From contig DASRYU010000092.1 in assembly GCA_035687045.1 (NCBI GenBank), positions 1-6,560 of the forward strand: 6,560 nt of DNA. Direction: 5' to 3'. A program made the position numbers and the translations under genes. Under the pieces are notes generated by a model, which ran no database searches, was not told the origin of the DNA, and saw nothing but the letters and a program-made list of their open reading frames with translations. Shown piece after piece: positions 1 through 5,669 of the stretch (within the stretch, counting starts at the first letter, position 1; each line of letters opens with the position of its first letter). The stretch is from JAJPHT01 sp035687045 (GTDB taxonomy: Archaea > Thermoplasmatota > SW-10-69-26 > JACQPN01 > JAJPHT01).

Positions 1-2
1 GC

Positions 3-290
3 CCCATCCTGATGCTTCTCATCATGGGCGTCGGCTTCGCGCTGGGCGCGGGCGCCGCGAACCTCGACCTGTCGAACGTCGCCGCGCCCGGAGGCGTGGG
101 CATCGCGCCCGGCTGGGCGTCGACCATCCCGTACCTCTTCACGGGCGCGGGCCTCCTGTGGCTCGTCGCGACGACGCTCGCCGGCGCGCTCTCGGGCGGC
201 CTCGTCGGCGGCCTCCTCGAGCGCCGCTGGGGCGCCGTCTCGCGCGAGCGCCGCCACGACCGCCGCGACCGCCGCGTCACGCGCTACTGA
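3..290 (+). CDS. C-terminal part of an unidentified membrane protein (5' end outside window)
   Basis: The reading frame is open to the left edge of the window (codons from base 3 read P-I-L before the first Met at 12), so the Met at 12 is probably internal and the gene begins upstream. The visible 95 residues hold two hydrophobic segments: one at the extreme left (LLIMGVGFALGAGAA) and one at about residues 44-70 (YLFTGAGLLWLVATTLAG, then a Gly-rich GALSGGLVGGLLE). A polar, Gly/Pro-rich loop joins them. The protein ends in a strongly basic tail (about 8 Arg in the last 17 residues), which by the positive-inside rule should be cytoplasmic. It stops with TGA at 288-290 and is followed by a good intrinsic terminator, which supports a real transcribed gene. 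It converges with the minus-strand gene ending at 352. I do not recognise the family. It could be one of the small multi-helix archaeal membrane proteins with glycine-zipper-like helices. Confidence 0.6.
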   Translation, partial: PILMLLIMGVGFALGAGAANLDLSNVAAPGGVGIAPGWASTIPYLFTGAGLLWLVATTLAGALSGGLVGGLLERRWGAVSRERRHDRRDRRVTRY

Positions 291-304
291 AGCGTCGCGA
301 CCCT

Positions 305-345
305 CGCGCCGCCACCCGCGGCGCGCAGCTCTTTTCTTTCTCTTC
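305..345 (+). terminator. Hairpin plus T-rich tract terminator of the leftmost gene
   Basis: Bases 305-312 (CGCGCCGC) pair perfectly with 318-325 (GCGGCGCG) around a five-base loop, giving an 8-bp all-GC stem. A pyrimidine tract with many T's follows at 330-345 (TCTTTTCTTTCTCTTC). It is the only T-rich run in this part of a very GC-rich window. It starts 14 bases after the stop codon at 290 and lies in a convergent intergenic gap. Archaea terminate mainly at oligo-T tracts, so the tract alone may be enough. The minus-strand gene ending at 352 gains no T tract from it. Confidence 0.7.
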
Positions 346-351
346 GTGACC

Positions 352-960
352 TCAGCTCCGGCGCCGCGTCGTGATGCCCGCCGTCACGAGCCCGCTGCCG
401 GCGACGACGCCGCCGATCAGCACGCCCGGGAGCGGCCCATCGAGCCACGGGCGCTGCACAAGCTCCACGACGGCCGACGGCGGCGACGCGCGCCAGCCGT
501 TGTCGGCATCCCACGCGAGCACGACGTGGACGACGCTCGTGCAGCCGGGCGCGCTCTCGTGGCGCAGCGGCGCGGCGTCGACGTGGAACATGCCCTCGCG
601 CACGCTGCGGAGGACCGTGGCGCCTGCGCGCAGCGGTTTGCCGGCGAGGAGGTCCTCGCGGTCGGCGCAGCCGAGAACGAGCACGTCGCCCACGCCCGTC
701 GGGAACCGCGCGACCCCTTCGAGGCGGCCCGAGGCGAGCACGTCGGTCCCCGGGGGGAGGACGTAGGTGAGGTAGGCGCGCTCGCCCTTCACCTCGAGGC
801 CTTGCGCGACCAGGTCCGTGCGCTCGCTCGAGGCCGTGGCGCCCGCGAAGGCGATGGCGGTGGCGGCGAGGAGCGCGAGGCCCACCAGAAGGAACGCGCG
901 GCCCCGGGGGCGGCGGGCGGAGCGGCTGTCGTCGATGCCGGAGGGAAGCGTGGATGTCAT
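352..960 (-). CDS. Small membrane-anchored two-cysteine ectodomain protein (paralogue of 2174-3202)
   Basis: A 202-residue protein of unknown function. It has a short basic N-terminus, a transmembrane helix at about residues 22-41, an extracytoplasmic domain at about 42-175 with only two cysteines (C98, C140), a second helix at about 176-196 and a short basic tail (TTRRRS). The ectodomain aligns with that of the protein at 2174-3202: EGvaRFPtgvGDvlVLgCaDrEdLLA (residues 81-106) matches its EGSWRFP..GD..VL.C.D.E.LLA block, and the second cysteine, a GW pair and a following Pro also match. I chose the ATG at 960 over an in-frame TTG at 987, because 960 places the start exactly 42 bases from the upstream palindrome, the same spacing as at the permease gene. 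There is no Shine-Dalgarno sequence before it, which fits a leaderless transcript. The paired cysteines may form a disulfide, but this is an inference. Surface display is likely; the ligand is unknown. Confidence 0.75.
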   Translation of the reverse strand: MTSTLPSGIDDSRSARRPRGRAFLLVGLALLAATAIAFAGATASSERTDLVAQGLEVKGERAYLTYVLPPGTDVLASGRLEGVARFPTGVGDVLVLGCADREDLLAGKPLRAGATVLRSVREGMFHVDAAPLRHESAPGCTSVVHVVLAWDADNGWRASPPSAVVELVQRPWLDGPLPGVLIGGVVAGSGLVTAGITTRRRS

Positions 961-1002
961 CGCGCCGCGAGCGCGCGTGGAGGGCAAGCGGATTCCTCCG
1001 CT

Positions 1003-1024
1003 GCGGTACGTACCGCCGGTACGT
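1003..1024 (-). promoter_or_regulatory. Operator-like compound palindrome upstream of the small ectodomain gene
   Basis: Two overlapping perfect palindromes are visible: GCGGTACGTACCGC at 1003-1016 and ACGTACCG-C-CGGTACGT at 1008-1024. Together they give three GGTACGT-type half-sites. The same element, with one base changed, lies at 5595-5616. It occupies the 67-base gap between the ZIP gene (stop TAG at 1028-1030) and the ATG at 960, leaving exactly 42 bases to the ATG. The region just downstream shares GCGGAG next to the operator and CCACGCGC about 13-20 bases before the ATG with the other promoter. It is most likely a binding site for a dimeric regulator just upstream of a leaderless archaeal promoter. 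The regulator is not known. Confidence 0.75.
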
Positions 1025-1027
1025 GCG

Positions 1028-1843
1028 CTATCCGAACGCGACGTCGAGCGCCATCATGAGCGCGAAGCCGCCGAGGAGCCCCAGCGTCGCAAGGTCCGCG
1101 TTCCCGTTCGTCTGCGACTCCGGGATGAGCTCCTCGACGACGACGAACACCATCGCGCCGGCGGCGAAGGCGAGCGCGTACGGCAGCACCGGCGCCGCCG
1201 CGAACGTGGCGGCCGCGCCCAGCGCCGCGGCGAAGGGCTCCACGACGGCGCTGGCTTGCCCCGCGAGGAACGCGCGCGGCGCCGAGACGCCCTCGCGCCG
1301 CAGCGGGACGGCGACCGCGAGCCCCTCCGGGATGTTCTGCAGGCCGATGCCGACGGCGAGCGCGACCGCGCCGGCCATCGTCGCGTCCGTCGCGCCCTGC
1401 GCCGCGGCGCCGAACGCGACGCCGATGGCGAGGCCTTCGGGGATGTTGTGGAGCGTGATGGCGCTCACGAGGAGCGTCGAGCGCCGCCACGTCGCCGGAA
1501 GCCCCTCGCGCGAGCTCATCGGAAGGAGCGGGTGGACGTGCGGGAGGAGGCGGTCGACGAGCGCCATCAGGAGGCCGCCGGCGAGGAAGCCGATGACCGC
1601 GGGGCGCCAGCCGCCAAGCGCGATGGAGGGCGCAAGAAGCGAGAAGTAGCTCGCCGCGAGCATGATGCCGGCGGCGCTTCCGAGAAGGAGGTCGAGCGTG
1701 CGCCGCCCCATGTCGCGGCGGAAAAGCACGAACGTCGCGCCGGCCGCGGTGAGGAGCCACGTGAGCGTCCCGGCGAGCGCGGCGAGCGCCACCGGATGGA
1801 GCGACGCGAGGTCCACGCGGGCGGAGCGCGCGTCCCTCCTCAT
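1028..1843 (-). CDS. ZIP family metal transporter, GufA-like
   Basis: A 271-residue polytopic membrane protein with about eight helices, the usual ZIP size and count. ZIP proteins move divalent metals (Zn, Fe, Mn and others) across the cytoplasmic membrane, normally inward. The diagnostic metal-site motifs are present: HNIPEG at residues 132-137 (helix 4), QNIPEG at 169-174 (helix 5), and the acidic VEPF at 201-204 and VVEELIPES at 235-243 in helices 6 and 7. The DRLLPHVHP segment at 97-105, a His-containing loop before helix 4, is typical of the GufA branch. The second position of the helix-5 motif is Asn, where the structurally studied bacterial ZIP (BbZIP) has Asp; this may affect the second metal of the binuclear site. 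The gene starts at ATG 1843, 31 bases after the winged-helix stop, with only weak ribosome-binding sequence, and is probably in the same operon. Metal specificity cannot be read from the sequence. Confidence 0.92.
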   Translation of the reverse strand: MRRDARSARVDLASLHPVALAALAGTLTWLLTAAGATFVLFRRDMGRRTLDLLLGSAAGIMLAASYFSLLAPSIALGGWRPAVIGFLAGGLLMALVDRLLPHVHPLLPMSSREGLPATWRRSTLLVSAITLHNIPEGLAIGVAFGAAAQGATDATMAGAVALAVGIGLQNIPEGLAVAVPLRREGVSAPRAFLAGQASAVVEPFAAALGAAATFAAAPVLPYALAFAAGAMVFVVVEELIPESQTNGNADLATLGLLGGFALMMALDVAFG

Positions 1844-1874
1844 GAGCCCGGCGGCAGCGGCCCGCTCCGCGCCC

Positions 1875-2159
1875 TCAGAGGTGCTCGTCGCCGACGGTGT
1901 CCTTGATCCAGCCCACGAGCGTCTTGTACGTCTCGAGCCCTTTCGGCGTGATGCTCACGAGCTCGGCGCCGTCGTCGCGCGGCGTGAGCGAGATGAGCCC
2001 CTTCGCGCTGAGCCAGTCGAGGTACTTCTTGTACACGTTGTAGTTGAGGCGGACGGCGAGCTGGAGGTCCGTCTTGCGGTGGGGGCGCTCGTCGCGCCAC
2101 AGGCGCTCCAAAAAGCGCGCGACCACGTACAGGTCCGGTCGGTCGAGGTCCGCCGCCAC
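1875..2159 (-). CDS. Winged helix-turn-helix DNA-binding protein (HTH_45-like), 94 aa
   Basis: A one-domain regulator of the archaeal HTH_45 type. Residues 11-24 (YVVARFLERLWRDE) form helix 1. The run RKTDLQLAVRLNYNVYKKYLDWLSAKGLI (28-56) is the helix-turn-helix with the family's typical N-Y..YKKYLDWL...GLI pattern. A wing follows with a charged hairpin (TPRDDGAELVSITPKG, 59-74), then a C-terminal helix (LETYKTLVGWIKDTVGD) that probably dimerises. No ligand-binding domain is present. The open frame extends far upstream, but that part is the antisense-shifted shadow of the neighbouring gene. The GTG at 2159 is the true start because GGGAGG sits 5 bases before it. The gene begins only 14 bases after the stop of the membrane protein gene, so the two are probably co-translated. 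It is a candidate regulator for the repeated palindromes at 1003 and 5595, but no direct evidence links them. Confidence 0.85.
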   Translation of the reverse strand: MAADLDRPDLYVVARFLERLWRDERPHRKTDLQLAVRLNYNVYKKYLDWLSAKGLISLTPRDDGAELVSITPKGLETYKTLVGWIKDTVGDEHL

Positions 2160-2164
2160 GCTCG

Positions 2165-2170
2165 CCTCCC
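2165..2170 (-). promoter_or_regulatory. Shine-Dalgarno site that fixes the GTG start of the winged-helix gene
   Basis: GGGAGG on the minus strand, five bases before the GTG at 2157-2159 and just after the stop (TGA, 2174-2176) of the preceding gene. It decides the start of a gene whose frame stays open for more than 1,100 bases upstream, and it suggests translational coupling. Confidence 0.75.
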
Positions 2171-2173
2171 GCC

Positions 2174-3202
2174 TCAGCGCTCCAGTTCCGCGAGAAGCCT
2201 CTCCTCGCGTTGCCTCAGGCGTGCGAGCCGCTCGCGCCACTCCCGCAGCTCGCGGTCGATGCGCTGGAACTCGCGCGCCCAGATGGCCGTGAGGCCCAGG
2301 AGCAGCACGAGCGCGCCTCCGGCGAAAGCGGGCGGCGCCCACGCGGAGAAGGTGGCCTTCTCGCCCAGCTGCCACGCCCACGGCACGAGGAGGGGGTACC
2401 AGAGGAAGATGCCGAGGCCGCCCGCGATGATGAGGTAGCGGCGCGTCCGCACGAGCCAGTCCTCGCTCCGCGTCGTGAGGAGCAGCAGCGTCTCGGCGGT
2501 GCTCTCCTCGGAGGCGGCGTCGCTGCGCGCGACCCGCGTGAGCCGCTCCTGGCGCCACGCGAGCCCTCCGCCCAGCGCGACCACCGCGCCCACGGCGGCA
2601 AGGCCGAGGAGCGAGCGCCCCATGGGCGTGGCGAGCACCGGGCCGCGCACGATGCGCACCTCGACCTCCGGCTTGTTCTCCATCCAGCCCTCGCCTTCGG
2701 CGGGCCACTGGAACACCGCGTAGAGCCCGGGGCAGTACGGGGAGCGCAGGCCGGGAGGGATCGGACGCTCCGGGGGCGGCGGCTCCGTCAGGACGACGTG
2801 GAACGGGCGGAGCACCATCTCGACCGGGATGCGCACCGAGTCCTGCTGGCGGTCGGGGAAAGCCGATGCGTCGGGGCCGGGGCTTCCCGTCGCGAGGAGC
2901 TCCTCGTAGTCGACGCAATCGAGGACGTACGCGTCGCCCGCTTCGACCGGGAAACGCCAGGACCCCTCGATGTAGCTCCCGAAGGGGATGGTGAACTCGC
3001 CGGCGATCGCGTAGGTGAGCGTGGCCGTGCCGTTCGCGACGCTGGCCGGGCCGCTCTCGCGCAGCTCCGCGACGACGTGGTCCGTCGCGAAGATGCCCGT
3101 GAGGAAGAGGCTCGTGCCGAGCATGACGAGGCCGACGAGGGTGATGGCCGGCGCGGCCGTCCGGAGGAACGACGTTCGCTCGGCGGGAGGTTCGCGGGTC
3201 AT
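2174..3202 (-). CDS. Four-helix membrane protein with two-cysteine ectodomain and C-terminal coiled coil
   Basis: A 342-residue protein of unknown function. Order: transmembrane helix 1 at about 17-39; extracytoplasmic domain at about 40-193 with two cysteines (C96, C157) and a Pro-rich insertion (PPPPERPIPP, 141-150); helix 2 at about 195-216; cytoplasmic loop at about 217-253; helix 3 at about 255-274; helix 4 at about 289-309; and a charged Arg/Glu/Leu coiled coil at 311-342. The ectodomain is paralogous to that of the protein at 352-960: residues 79-106 share about 15 of 28 positions, including EG, RFP, GD, VL.C, D.E and LLA. The extra helices and coiled coil are absent from the paralogue. 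The cytoplasmic coiled coil suggests contact with an inner partner, perhaps the winged-helix protein encoded 14 bases downstream; this is an inference. I preferred the ATG at 3202 to the GTG at 3211 because AGGTGG lies 5 bases before it. It starts 84 bases after the ATPase stop, with no clear promoter seen in the gap. Confidence 0.8.
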   Translation of the reverse strand: MTREPPAERTSFLRTAAPAITLVGLVMLGTSLFLTGIFATDHVVAELRESGPASVANGTATLTYAIAGEFTIPFGSYIEGSWRFPVEAGDAYVLDCVDYEELLATGSPGPDASAFPDRQQDSVRIPVEMVLRPFHVVLTEPPPPERPIPPGLRSPYCPGLYAVFQWPAEGEGWMENKPEVEVRIVRGPVLATPMGRSLLGLAAVGAVVALGGGLAWRQERLTRVARSDAASEESTAETLLLLTTRSEDWLVRTRRYLIIAGGLGIFLWYPLLVPWAWQLGEKATFSAWAPPAFAGGALVLLLGLTAIWAREFQRIDRELREWRERLARLRQREERLLAELER

Positions 3203-3207
3203 GGTGT

Positions 3208-3213
3208 CCACCT
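3208..3213 (-). promoter_or_regulatory. Shine-Dalgarno site choosing ATG 3202 over GTG 3211
   Basis: AGGTGG on the minus strand ends five bases before the ATG at 3200-3202, and the in-frame GTG at 3211 overlaps it. The spacing favours the ATG, which shortens the protein by three residues. Confidence 0.55.
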
Positions 3214-3286
3214 GGACCTGAAGATGAGCGGGAGGTGGCGCGGCGGCGTTTGACCCTTCCGAAGCGCGCGCCGCGCCGGCATGCTC

Positions 3287-4057
3287 TCACGCCCTCGGAG
3301 CGACGCGCTCAAAGGTCGTGCGCCGAGGCTCGCCGCGCAGCAGGCGGATGAGGGAGGCCTCGAACTCCTCCGGCGTCTTGCCAAGCTCGCTTGCGCGGCC
3401 CGAGTAGGTCATCTTGCCGCGCGCGATGACCGAGATATCTTCGCAGAGCGCCTGGATCTCGGGCACCTCGTGGCTCGACAGGAAGATGGTCACGCCGCGC
3501 TCGCGCACGAGGTCGCGCAGCATCTCCCACATCTCGCGCTTCGCCGGGAGGTCGAGACCGCGCGTGGGCTCGTCGAGGAAGAGCACGCGCGGCTCGCTCA
3601 GGAGCGCGCGCGCCACCTCGACGCGGCGCTTCATGCCGGTGCTGTAGCTGCCGATGACGCGGCCGCGGAACGCCGGGTCGAGGCCGACGAGATCGAGGAC
3701 GTGCGTCGTGCGCTCGCGCGCCTTCGCGAGGCCGCGCAGCCGCGCGAAGTAGCCCACGTATTCGAGCGCGGTCCACGAGGGGCAGCTGTCGCCGCCCTCG
3801 TCGCCGACGAGGCCGATGATCGAGCGTACGGCCTCGGGCGCGGTCACGACGTCGTGGCCGGCGACGGTCGCGCTGCCTTCGGTGGGCTGGAGGAGCCCCG
3901 TCAGCATCTTGATCGTCGTGCTCTTGCCCGCACCGTTGAGCCCGAGGTAGCCGTAGATGCTCCCCTGCGGGACGGCGAGGTTCATGCGGTCGACGGCGAC
4001 GAAGTCGCCGAAGCGTCGGGTGAGGTCGCGTGCGTGGATGGCGTAGTTCTGGGACAT
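3287..4057 (-). CDS. ABC transporter ATP-binding protein (ABC-2 exporter type)
   Basis: A 256-residue nucleotide-binding subunit that powers the permease encoded just upstream (4089-5552) from the cytoplasmic side. Motifs: Walker A GLNGAGKST at 39-47; signature YSTGMKRRVEVARALL from 138 (YSTGM replaces LSGGQ, as is common in the NatA/DrrA-like exporter branch); Walker B VLFLDEP at 158-164; D-loop RGLDLPAKR; and H-loop His196 in SSHE. The Q-loop region reads IGLVGDEGG (81-89), so Asp86 appears to stand where Gln (or Glu in relatives) is usual. The C-terminus after residue 220 is a short extension rather than a regulatory domain. The start is well supported by AGGTGA six bases before the ATG. 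The gene lies 31 bases after the permease stop, which indicates one operon. The transported substrate is unknown; the family covers drugs, lipids, ions and peptide products. Confidence 0.93.
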   Translation of the reverse strand: MSQNYAIHARDLTRRFGDFVAVDRMNLAVPQGSIYGYLGLNGAGKSTTIKMLTGLLQPTEGSATVAGHDVVTAPEAVRSIIGLVGDEGGDSCPSWTALEYVGYFARLRGLAKARERTTHVLDLVGLDPAFRGRVIGSYSTGMKRRVEVARALLSEPRVLFLDEPTRGLDLPAKREMWEMLRDLVRERGVTIFLSSHEVPEIQALCEDISVIARGKMTYSGRASELGKTPEEFEASLIRLLRGEPRRTTFERVAPRA

Positions 4058-4088
4058 GTCGTTTCACCTTGTGATATCAGAAGGGTGT

Positions 4089-5552
4089 TCAGCCGTGGCG
4101 GGCGCGGCGGCCGAGGGCGGCGATGCCGACGACGAGCGGGATGGGGATGCCGGCGAGGGCGAGGTGGAGCGTCGCTCCGGGCGAATCGGCGCGGAGGGGG
4201 AGCACCGCGTGCCCCTGGCGCGGCGCCGGGTCGTCGTTGACGCGGTAGGTCACCGTCGCCTCGATACCGTAGATGTTCATGCTGAGGTCGGTCGGGTCCG
4301 CCGGAAGGATCGTCGCGGGGATGCGGAGGACGACGCCTTGCCACGACGGGCCTCCGATCATGGGGTTGCGCACCGTCACCGTCTCGAGGCCGCTCAGCGC
4401 CTCGTAGGTGAGGTTCGGCTCCGTCACGAAGGCGAGGCCGCGCCGCCCTTCGAGGCGCACCGTGACATTGTAGAGCGTCGCGTCGGCGTCGACCGGGAGC
4501 GCGACGAGGAGGTCGACCTCGTTCTCGACGGACACCTCGAGGGGCCGCTCGTAGGTGCCGCCGAAGAAGTCGAAGTTCGCCTTCGACGCGTCGCCGCCGC
4601 GCGGCAGGATGGCGACGGCGGCGCCGTGCGTCTCGGGCGCCACCATCGTCGGCATCGTGTTCGACTCGTCGATGGGCTTGTAGTCCACGTCCGCCGCCGC
4701 GATGGGCGTCACGACGAGGAGCGCGGCGAGAGCGAGGATGCCGGAGCGCCGCGCGCCGCCCGACTCCCACCCTTCGATGCCCTGGTGGCGGAGAAAGATG
4801 CGGAAGGCGAGCGTAAGGAAGCCCACGACCTCCAGCGCATAGAGCGCGAGCGAGCGCATCGGGTCGCCGGCGAGATAGCCCTGGGCCTCGTAGAGGTCCG
4901 TCGCGTCCGCCAGCAGGACGACGGGGCTCAGGTGCGCCAGGCGCTGCGCCGCAGCGCTCGTGCCTTCGGGCGCGGCGAGCATCGTGCCGGAGTACATCCC
5001 CGCGAGGACGCTCGTGACCATGAAGAGGATGGCGACGCTCACCGGCGCCGCGACGGAGCGGCCCGTGAACGCGACGCCGAGGAACGTGCCGAGCGCGGCG
5101 CCGAAGACGATGAGGCCCGCGCCGATGAGCACGAAGTCCTTCATCGCCTCGGAGAGGCCCACGTGCAGCTCCGCCACCGCGTAGAAGGGGAGCGTCGCGA
5201 GGATGTAGAGGCCGCCCAGCGTCAGCGCGACAAGCACCTTCGCGGCGAGCCAGGTCGACTTGCGCAGGGGGGTCGTGAAGAGAGGCTGGACGAAGCGGCT
5301 CGCGCGAGCGCCCGAGACCTGCGTCGCGGAAAAGGCGGCGAAGGCGGTCGGGAGCACGAGGTGCACAAAGATGCCGAACCCCCAGAGGCCGCTGTTCGAC
5401 GTCGCGCTGATGACGACGGCGAGGAAGGCGACGAAGGCGGCGAGGCTGGCGGCGCCCGCCAAGGCGAAGCGGCCGCGCGGCAGGGCGCGCAGCTCCTCGA
5501 CGTAGACGCGCATCAAGGTCGGTGGGCGGGAGAGGATGGCGGTGGGGCTCAT
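4089..5552 (-). CDS. ABC-2 type permease fused to a C-terminal extracytoplasmic domain
   Basis: A 487-residue integral membrane subunit that pairs with the ATPase at 3287-4057. The N-terminal half (about 1-255) is an ABC-2 permease with six predicted helices at roughly 30-50, 58-78, 103-123, 139-162, 168-188 and 233-253. The phrase RFVQPLFTTPLRKSTWLAAK (86-105) resembles the cytoplasmic coupling region seen in such permeases. A seventh helix (271-288) leads to an extracytoplasmic domain of about 175 residues (289-462), rich in beta-type alternation and without cysteine, and an eighth helix (463-480) with basic end RRARHG anchors the C-terminus. Ordinary ABC-2 permeases are about 250 residues, so the second half is a clear addition. 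I chose ATG 5552 over GTG 5561, because it gives the same 42-base spacing to the upstream palindrome as the gene at 960. There is no Shine-Dalgarno sequence, so leaderless translation is likely. The ectodomain may sense or bind the cargo; this is an inference. Confidence 0.85.
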   Translation of the reverse strand: MSPTAILSRPPTLMRVYVEELRALPRGRFALAGAASLAAFVAFLAVVISATSNSGLWGFGIFVHLVLPTAFAAFSATQVSGARASRFVQPLFTTPLRKSTWLAAKVLVALTLGGLYILATLPFYAVAELHVGLSEAMKDFVLIGAGLIVFGAALGTFLGVAFTGRSVAAPVSVAILFMVTSVLAGMYSGTMLAAPEGTSAAAQRLAHLSPVVLLADATDLYEAQGYLAGDPMRSLALYALEVVGFLTLAFRIFLRHQGIEGWESGGARRSGILALAALLVVTPIAAADVDYKPIDESNTMPTMVAPETHGAAVAILPRGGDASKANFDFFGGTYERPLEVSVENEVDLLVALPVDADATLYNVTVRLEGRRGLAFVTEPNLTYEALSGLETVTVRNPMIGGPSWQGVVLRIPATILPADPTDLSMNIYGIEATVTYRVNDDPAPRQGHAVLPLRADSPGATLHLALAGIPIPLVVGIAALGRRARHG

Positions 5553-5594
5553 CGAGCCCACGAGGCGCGTGGCCGGGAACTTCCTATCTCCGCA

Positions 5595-5616
5595 GCGGTA
5601 CGTACCGGCGGTACGT
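5595..5616 (-). promoter_or_regulatory. Operator-like compound palindrome upstream of the ABC permease operon
   Basis: Overlapping palindromes as at 1003-1024: ACGTACCG-G-CGGTACGT at 5600-5616 is perfect around its central base, and GCGGTACGTACCG at 5595-5607 repeats the left part. The two copies match at 21 of 22 bases; the single change (C to G at 5608) breaks the last pair of the 14-bp palindrome but leaves the 17-bp one intact. This suggests that the 17-bp palindrome is the conserved site. Exactly 42 bases lie between it and the ATG at 5552. The flank GCGGAGATAGGAAGTT on the minus strand is the likely but weak promoter region. The site probably controls the permease-ATPase operon. Confidence 0.75.
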
Positions 5617-5634
5617 TGACCGGCCGCTCACGCG

Positions 5635-5669
5635 GCTCACGACTCGATGCGCGGCGCCAGAAGATACGT
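5635..5669 (-). repeat. Detached copy of the PCNA gene 3' end (35-bp direct repeat, copy 1)
   Basis: This stretch is identical over 35 bases to 5742-5776, the end of the PCNA gene. On the minus strand it would encode T-Y-L-L-A-P-R-I-E-S and the stop, plus four to five following bases. The upstream sequence here is not PCNA-like, so it is a tail without a gene. The two copies are offset by 107 bases and homology ends sharply on both sides. Confidence 0.9.

Noticed and set aside
961..987. TTG start at 987 for the small ectodomain protein
   Set aside because: It would add nine residues (MPSTRARGA) without a ribosome-binding site and leave only 15 bases to the palindrome. ATG 960 reproduces the 42-base spacing of the other promoter.
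346..1059. A 237-codon plus-strand frame opposite the small ectodomain gene
   Set aside because: The minus-strand frame shows two transmembrane helices and aligns to a paralogue. The plus-strand product is compositionally biased and runs through the operator.
818..1906. A 362-codon plus-strand frame
   Set aside because: Antisense to the ZIP transporter with its intact HNIPEG and QNIPEG motifs. The product is Arg/Glu-rich with no fold-like pattern.
2210..3253. A 347-codon plus-strand frame
   Set aside because: Antisense to the four-helix membrane protein, whose frame has clear helices, a start site and a paralogue. The plus-strand product is low-complexity and charged.
2160..3290. N-terminal extension of the winged-helix gene to a 471-residue protein
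   Set aside because: The extra 377 codons are an alternate frame of the membrane protein gene. A strong GGGAGG sits five bases before the GTG at 2159, and the domain is complete from there.
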